From the NCBI GenBank assembly GCA_018350325.1, contig JAEVLN010000016.1, forward strand, positions 672,193 to 736,192: a stretch of DNA of 64,000 bases, written 5' to 3'. The notes beneath the pieces are model-generated. The model was given only the letters and a program-made list of their open reading frames with translations, was not told the origin of the DNA and did no database searches. The position numbers and the translations under genes are program-made. Shown piece by piece: positions 60,849 through 64,000 of this stretch (positions within the stretch are counted from its first letter, which is position 1; each line of letters opens with the position of its first letter). The DNA comes from Globodera rostochiensis (taxonomy: Eukaryota; Nematoda; Chromadorea; Rhabditida; Heteroderidae).

Positions 60849-61155
60849 GCCTTTACCCTCTGTTGAGCAAAGGGCCGTCGTCCATTCGCCTCTTTTGGGA
60901 ATCGTTGATGCTTTGAAGGCTCTTCTGACTTTGTTTCCATTCATCCCGACTTTTTTTGGCACGTTCGGTTCGTTGCTTGAGCAAAAAACAATGTTTAATT
61001 TTAGTAAGGGGGGCCTTGAAATCGAATTTTGCCCAAAATCCCACCGATCCGTCCCTTCCGGCGATGTCAACCGTGGCTTTTCAATCCAATTCTTCCGCGT
61101 TTCCTATCAGGACGAATACTTCCACCGGCGTTTCCGAATAACCCGGCTTCTTGGT
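60849..61155 (-). CDS. unknown exon with one in-frame TGA
   Basis: On the minus strand one frame stays open from about 61155 (KTKKPGYSETPVEVFVLIGN) through FDFKAPLTK and a Lys/Arg/Gln-rich stretch (QRTERAKKSRDEWKQSQKSL) to LLNRG next to a donor-like GGGTAAAG. It is interrupted by a single TGA after EELD (near 61078). Composition is protein-like with a likely coiled coil. A short unrecognised intron, a sequencing error or a pseudogene could explain the TGA. Family not recognised; the opposite strand also has a 105-codon ORF. Confidence 0.33.
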
Positions 61156-61464
61156 CTTATTGTTAGCCTAACCCTCCGGGGATTTCCAAGCTACGCCCCG
61201 TCCACTGCTTGAAGACCTCCCAACCCGCCATTCCTCTTCCAAATCCCATTAATTAATATTCCATTATCTCATTACTTTTCCCCTGTTTATGTCCTTTCTA
61301 CAAAAAAAAATTATAATAATTTGGCTAATTTGTCGCGGTCGAGGATTACTCGCTCCAGCAGAAGAGAATGAAAACGAACTTTGGTGGGCCGATGGGTGCA
61401 TAACAAAACACATAAAAAGTCACTTCGGGCGCCCGCCTTCCCATTTTTCGATCTTATAGGTAAT

Positions 61465-61755
61465 TTAGCATTTGTCTATCCCAACTGTCTCTGACAAGAA
61501 GCCTAATTGTAAGCAGTGATTTCCCGGTTTCATTTTTTCTGGCGGTTCCGGGAACCGAATCGGAACATCTCTTATTGTAAGTCCGTCGTTGTCCACATTT
61601 TGCTGCCAACGTACTTCAAAGCGCCGTTGAAATTCGCTAGCAAGACAAAGCACTTTTCGGAATTGGCTTTGAAAACCCCAAATATTTAATGATTTCGCCC
61701 ACCCACCCCTAATGTCAGCCGAATGCGGTGTAATGTCTTCTGAACGGTATTTCAT
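61465..61755 (-). CDS. hypothetical ORF, 96 codons
   Basis: Single minus-strand frame, MKYRSEDITPHSADIRGGWA to a stop at 61465, with mixed composition (LCLASEFQRRFEVRWQQNV). No domain, no splice evidence. Listed only because its composition is less biased than neighbouring ORFs. Confidence 0.22.
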   Translation of the reverse strand: MKYRSEDITPHSADIRGGWAKSLNIWGFQSQFRKVLCLASEFQRRFEVRWQQNVDNDGLTIRDVPIRFPEPPEKMKPGNHCLQLGFLSETVGIDKC

Positions 61756-62099
61756 TTATTGTCTGCCCCACCACAACCAACAGCAGGTGTTTGTTGGTGG
61801 CGGCACACACGCACCCCTCCATTTGCGCTTTTCCCTATCATTTACGCCTTTTCGTTCTAATTGTCTGTTTGCCCCCCCCCTCCTCCCCCTCCCCCTCCCC
61901 CTCCACCACCTTACCCACTTCATCAGGCAATTTGCTCAATTCATGATAATTTACCAAAATATGCGGCGCAGAGGGAGGCCATGGAGGAGGGCCATCGGCT
62001 GGGCCGTCTGACCTTCCCCGGGGACCACCGCCGCTTCAGTTTTTGCGCGTAAATTTTCCCCACAGTTTTTTGGGTCTGTGGATTAATTCGAGGAAGTGG

Positions 62100-62500
62100 G
62101 TGGGGACGAGGGGGGGAGGGGAGGGGGGGGGAAACGGAGGGGAGGGGGGGGGGCGAGGGGCGGAGGGGAGGGGGGGGGGGGACGAGGGGCGGAGGGGAGG
62201 GGGGGGGGACGAGGGGCGGAGGGGAAGGGGGGGACGGGGGGGACGGGGGGGACGAGGGGGGAGGGGGGGGGACGAGGGGGGGAGAGGGGGGGGGACGAGG
62301 GGGGAAGGGGAGGGGGGGGGGAAGGGAGGGACGGGGGGGGGGGAGAGGGGGGGGGGGGACGAGGGGGGAAGGGGAGGGGGGGAAGGGAGGGACGGGGGGG
62401 GGGGACGAGGGGGAGGGGGGGGGGGCGGGACGAGGGGGGGGGGGACGAGGGGGAGGGGGGGGGGGGGCGGGACGAGGGGGGGGGGGGGGAGGGGGGAAAG
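62100..62500. repeat. 400-bp G-rich tract of GGGGACGAGGGGGGAGGGG-type units
   Basis: The plus strand is almost entirely G-runs of 3-10 separated by A, AC or C (GACGAGGGG, GGAGGGG). Minisatellite-like and expected to be able to form G-quadruplexes. Long ORFs on both strands are composition artefacts. Confidence 0.9.
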
Positions 62501-62509
62501 CTCATCCAT

Positions 62510-63558
62510 CCCTTCCGATGTCCTCACCCTATCGAAACAATGGCTGGCACATCGGATTTCTTCACAACATAGCTTTCCCACCAATCCTCTCCCATTTTCT
62601 CCATTCGTCATCCACTTCCCCCTCCCTGCATACTTCACCACATCCTCAGCCACAGAACGAAGATGCCATCCGTCACAATCAATCTTCCCCCCCCCCCTTA
62701 TCCAATTCAATTTCTCACGTCCCATTGTCTTTCATCCCAACCGTTTTTCCCATTCTTTGTTCATTTGGTTGGACTTTTCTGCAAAAGACCATTCGGCCAA
62801 GAAGTTAGGGAAAAATGCCTTTAACGAATAGCATTAATCTGCGAGTTAACCTTTGTCACTCTTTTGGGCGTCTGTCCGACCCCCGCGAGTCGTTCACCGC
62901 TTTTCCTCTCTCTCCCATCGGACTCTTCCAACCCAATTTAGCCCCAGCATTCCATCGTCTTGGGATGAACAAATGCGATGATAATGAAGACGACAGCAAT
63001 TTTGGCATTTGCTCTTTGCCGTCCTTTCGGAACGCTCATAAACGGAGTCAACGCAATTCTCTCCGCCTCCAAAACATTCCAAAATTGGTGTTTCGGCGGA
63101 AGTACAAAAAGAGGGGAAATTCGACCTCCCTCACTTAAGCATTATCGTCGTTGTTCGCTTATTGCTGTTCATTTTTGCCACATTGAGATGAATGGCGGGG
63201 GCCAGGGGGGGGCATTTCATTCCACACATAACGCATAATCGCCGCCTGTGTTCCTGGCGTGAAAATTACGCCACATGAAGAGGAGAGAAGAGGGGGGGGG
63301 GGGGGGGGGGAGGGGGGGAGAATCGCGTGAACGTCAAATTTATGAAAAATGTGACGGGAGTGGCGGGGAAATGAGCCGGATGATTATGCCGAGACGCTTC
63401 CCAATTGCCTATAAATATTACAATTCAACAGTACGGAAGTGTTTCCGACTTCATTTTGACGATTAGCCAATTCAATTCCTCCCCCTCCGCACTCTCCCAA
63501 ACCGCCGCCAATCACCAACTCACCAGCAAGCCTCCCCATTCACACAACACTTTCAACA
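62510..63558. other. intergenic upstream of the neuropeptide gene
   Basis: No supported exon. G run at 63291-63318 (GAGAAGAGG then mostly G). CTATAAATATTAC at about 63410-63422 is a TATA-like candidate about 145 bases before the neuropeptide ATG. Confidence 0.45.
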
Positions 63559-64000
63559 ATGGCTGAATCGAAAAACATTTGCCGGACGAAAACGCCATTT
63601 TCTAATTTGAAACTTATGGTTAGACAAGCATTGAGTCGATTGGACTGATTCCCTCTCACACTGTGCCTCCTTTCAGGTGCTGCTGGGTATTGTCTTCTGT
63701 TCTCTGTTCACTCCGTCAACGAGCATCAAAGAGAGCAGCAGAAGCTCGTCCTTGGCAAGGACAGGTGAGGAAGAAACTGGCGGATGAAGGACAGGGACCG
63801 CCATGATCACCGACAACTCCTTAAGGTGCCATAAAAGTTCTCGCCTTACGCCCCCGACGTGCCCTGGACATATTGGAATCGGACGACTTTGGCGGATTTC
63901 GCAAGAGAGCGTTGGACGTGATGGACGGGGATGGGTTTGGTTCATTTGAGAAGAGAGCACTGGACACTCTGGAGGGAGACGACTTCATGGGACTGAAGCG
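63559..64000 (+). CDS. orcokinin-like neuropeptide precursor (NLP-14/15 type), 3' end beyond window
   Basis: Exons 63559-63618, 63677-63764 and 63838 to the window edge join in frame. An N-terminal MAESKNICRTKT segment precedes a hydrophobic signal-type stretch (VLLGIVFCSLF). After a Ser-rich spacer and RPRR come peptides separated by dibasic KR: ALDILESDDFGGFR, ALDVMDGDGFGSFE and ALDTLEGDDFMGL. The spacing AL(D/N)-x-L-D-G-x-GFG resembles C. elegans NLP-14 (ALDGLDGSGFGFD-type) and arthropod orcokinins. The precursor would be processed in the secretory pathway by proprotein convertase. More copies are expected past 64000. Confidence 0.82.

Noticed and set aside
60895..61212. 105-codon plus-strand ORF
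   Set aside because: Overlaps a more protein-like minus-strand frame with a coiled-coil stretch; no family or splice evidence for the plus ORF.
62036..62831. Pro/Ser-rich 229-codon minus ORF and Gly-rich 262-codon plus ORF
   Set aside because: Low-complexity G-run tract; no conserved residues or splice support.

Overview
This window is eukaryotic and almost certainly from a nematode. The evidence is three cuticle collagen genes with the nematode N-terminal domain, very short GT-AG introns (mostly 38-65 bases), copies of the nematode telomeric hexamer TTAGGC inside a minisatellite, and an orcokinin-like neuropeptide precursor of the C. elegans NLP-14/NLP-15 type. The species is not determinable from sequence alone. 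Genes are sparse and separated by satellite arrays and DNA transposons. Exon coordinates below were joined by hand from splice signals, reading frame and remembered family sequences; no transcript or database search was available.

Layout. 0-9.65 kb: repeats only (hAT-type elements, a 16-bp, a 37-bp, a 31-bp and a 3.2-kb 23-bp satellite). 9.66-9.91 kb: 3' end of a rhodopsin-family receptor. 11.0-12.0 and 17.6-18.6 kb: two tandem collagen paralogues of identical exon sizes with homogenised 3' halves. 19.5-23.2 kb: nine-exon beta-tubulin carrying Tyr at codon 167. 24.3-28.8 kb: two inverted 48-bp satellite arrays; the second lies in an intron of a newly assembled 114-codon single-pass membrane protein gene (27.06-29.85 kb). 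30.6-32.8 kb (minus): Pin1-type WW/parvulin isomerase. 33.2-38.1 kb: a field of palindromic and MULE-like elements. 38.2-43.4 kb: PDZD8-type lipid transfer/tether gene, about 19 exons. 43.7-47.95 kb: a nested stack of hAT and MULE elements including a DDE transposase. 49.3-50.6 kb (minus): a third, five-exon collagen. 51.3-51.75 kb: unknown exons. 53.2-56.9 kb (minus): PIX-1/beta-PIX Rac-Cdc42 GEF (SH3-DH-PH-coiled coil). 58.1-60.2 kb: eIF4A. 60.8-63.3 kb: unknown exons and a G-rich tract. 63.56 kb to the edge: orcokinin-like precursor, cut by the window.

The host genes are unrelated housekeeping, cuticle and neuronal genes; apart from the collagen pair there is no functional cluster. The most distinctive content is the mobile fraction: (i) many small hAT-like elements, most with exact 8-bp target duplications; (ii) palindromic MULE-like elements with 9-bp duplications, whose tips are arrays of short sub-repeats that differ from element to element while an inner core is shared; (iii) physical separation of FLYWCH and DDE modules among these elements; and (iv) a 16-bp satellite whose unit nearly matches one of those tip sub-repeats.
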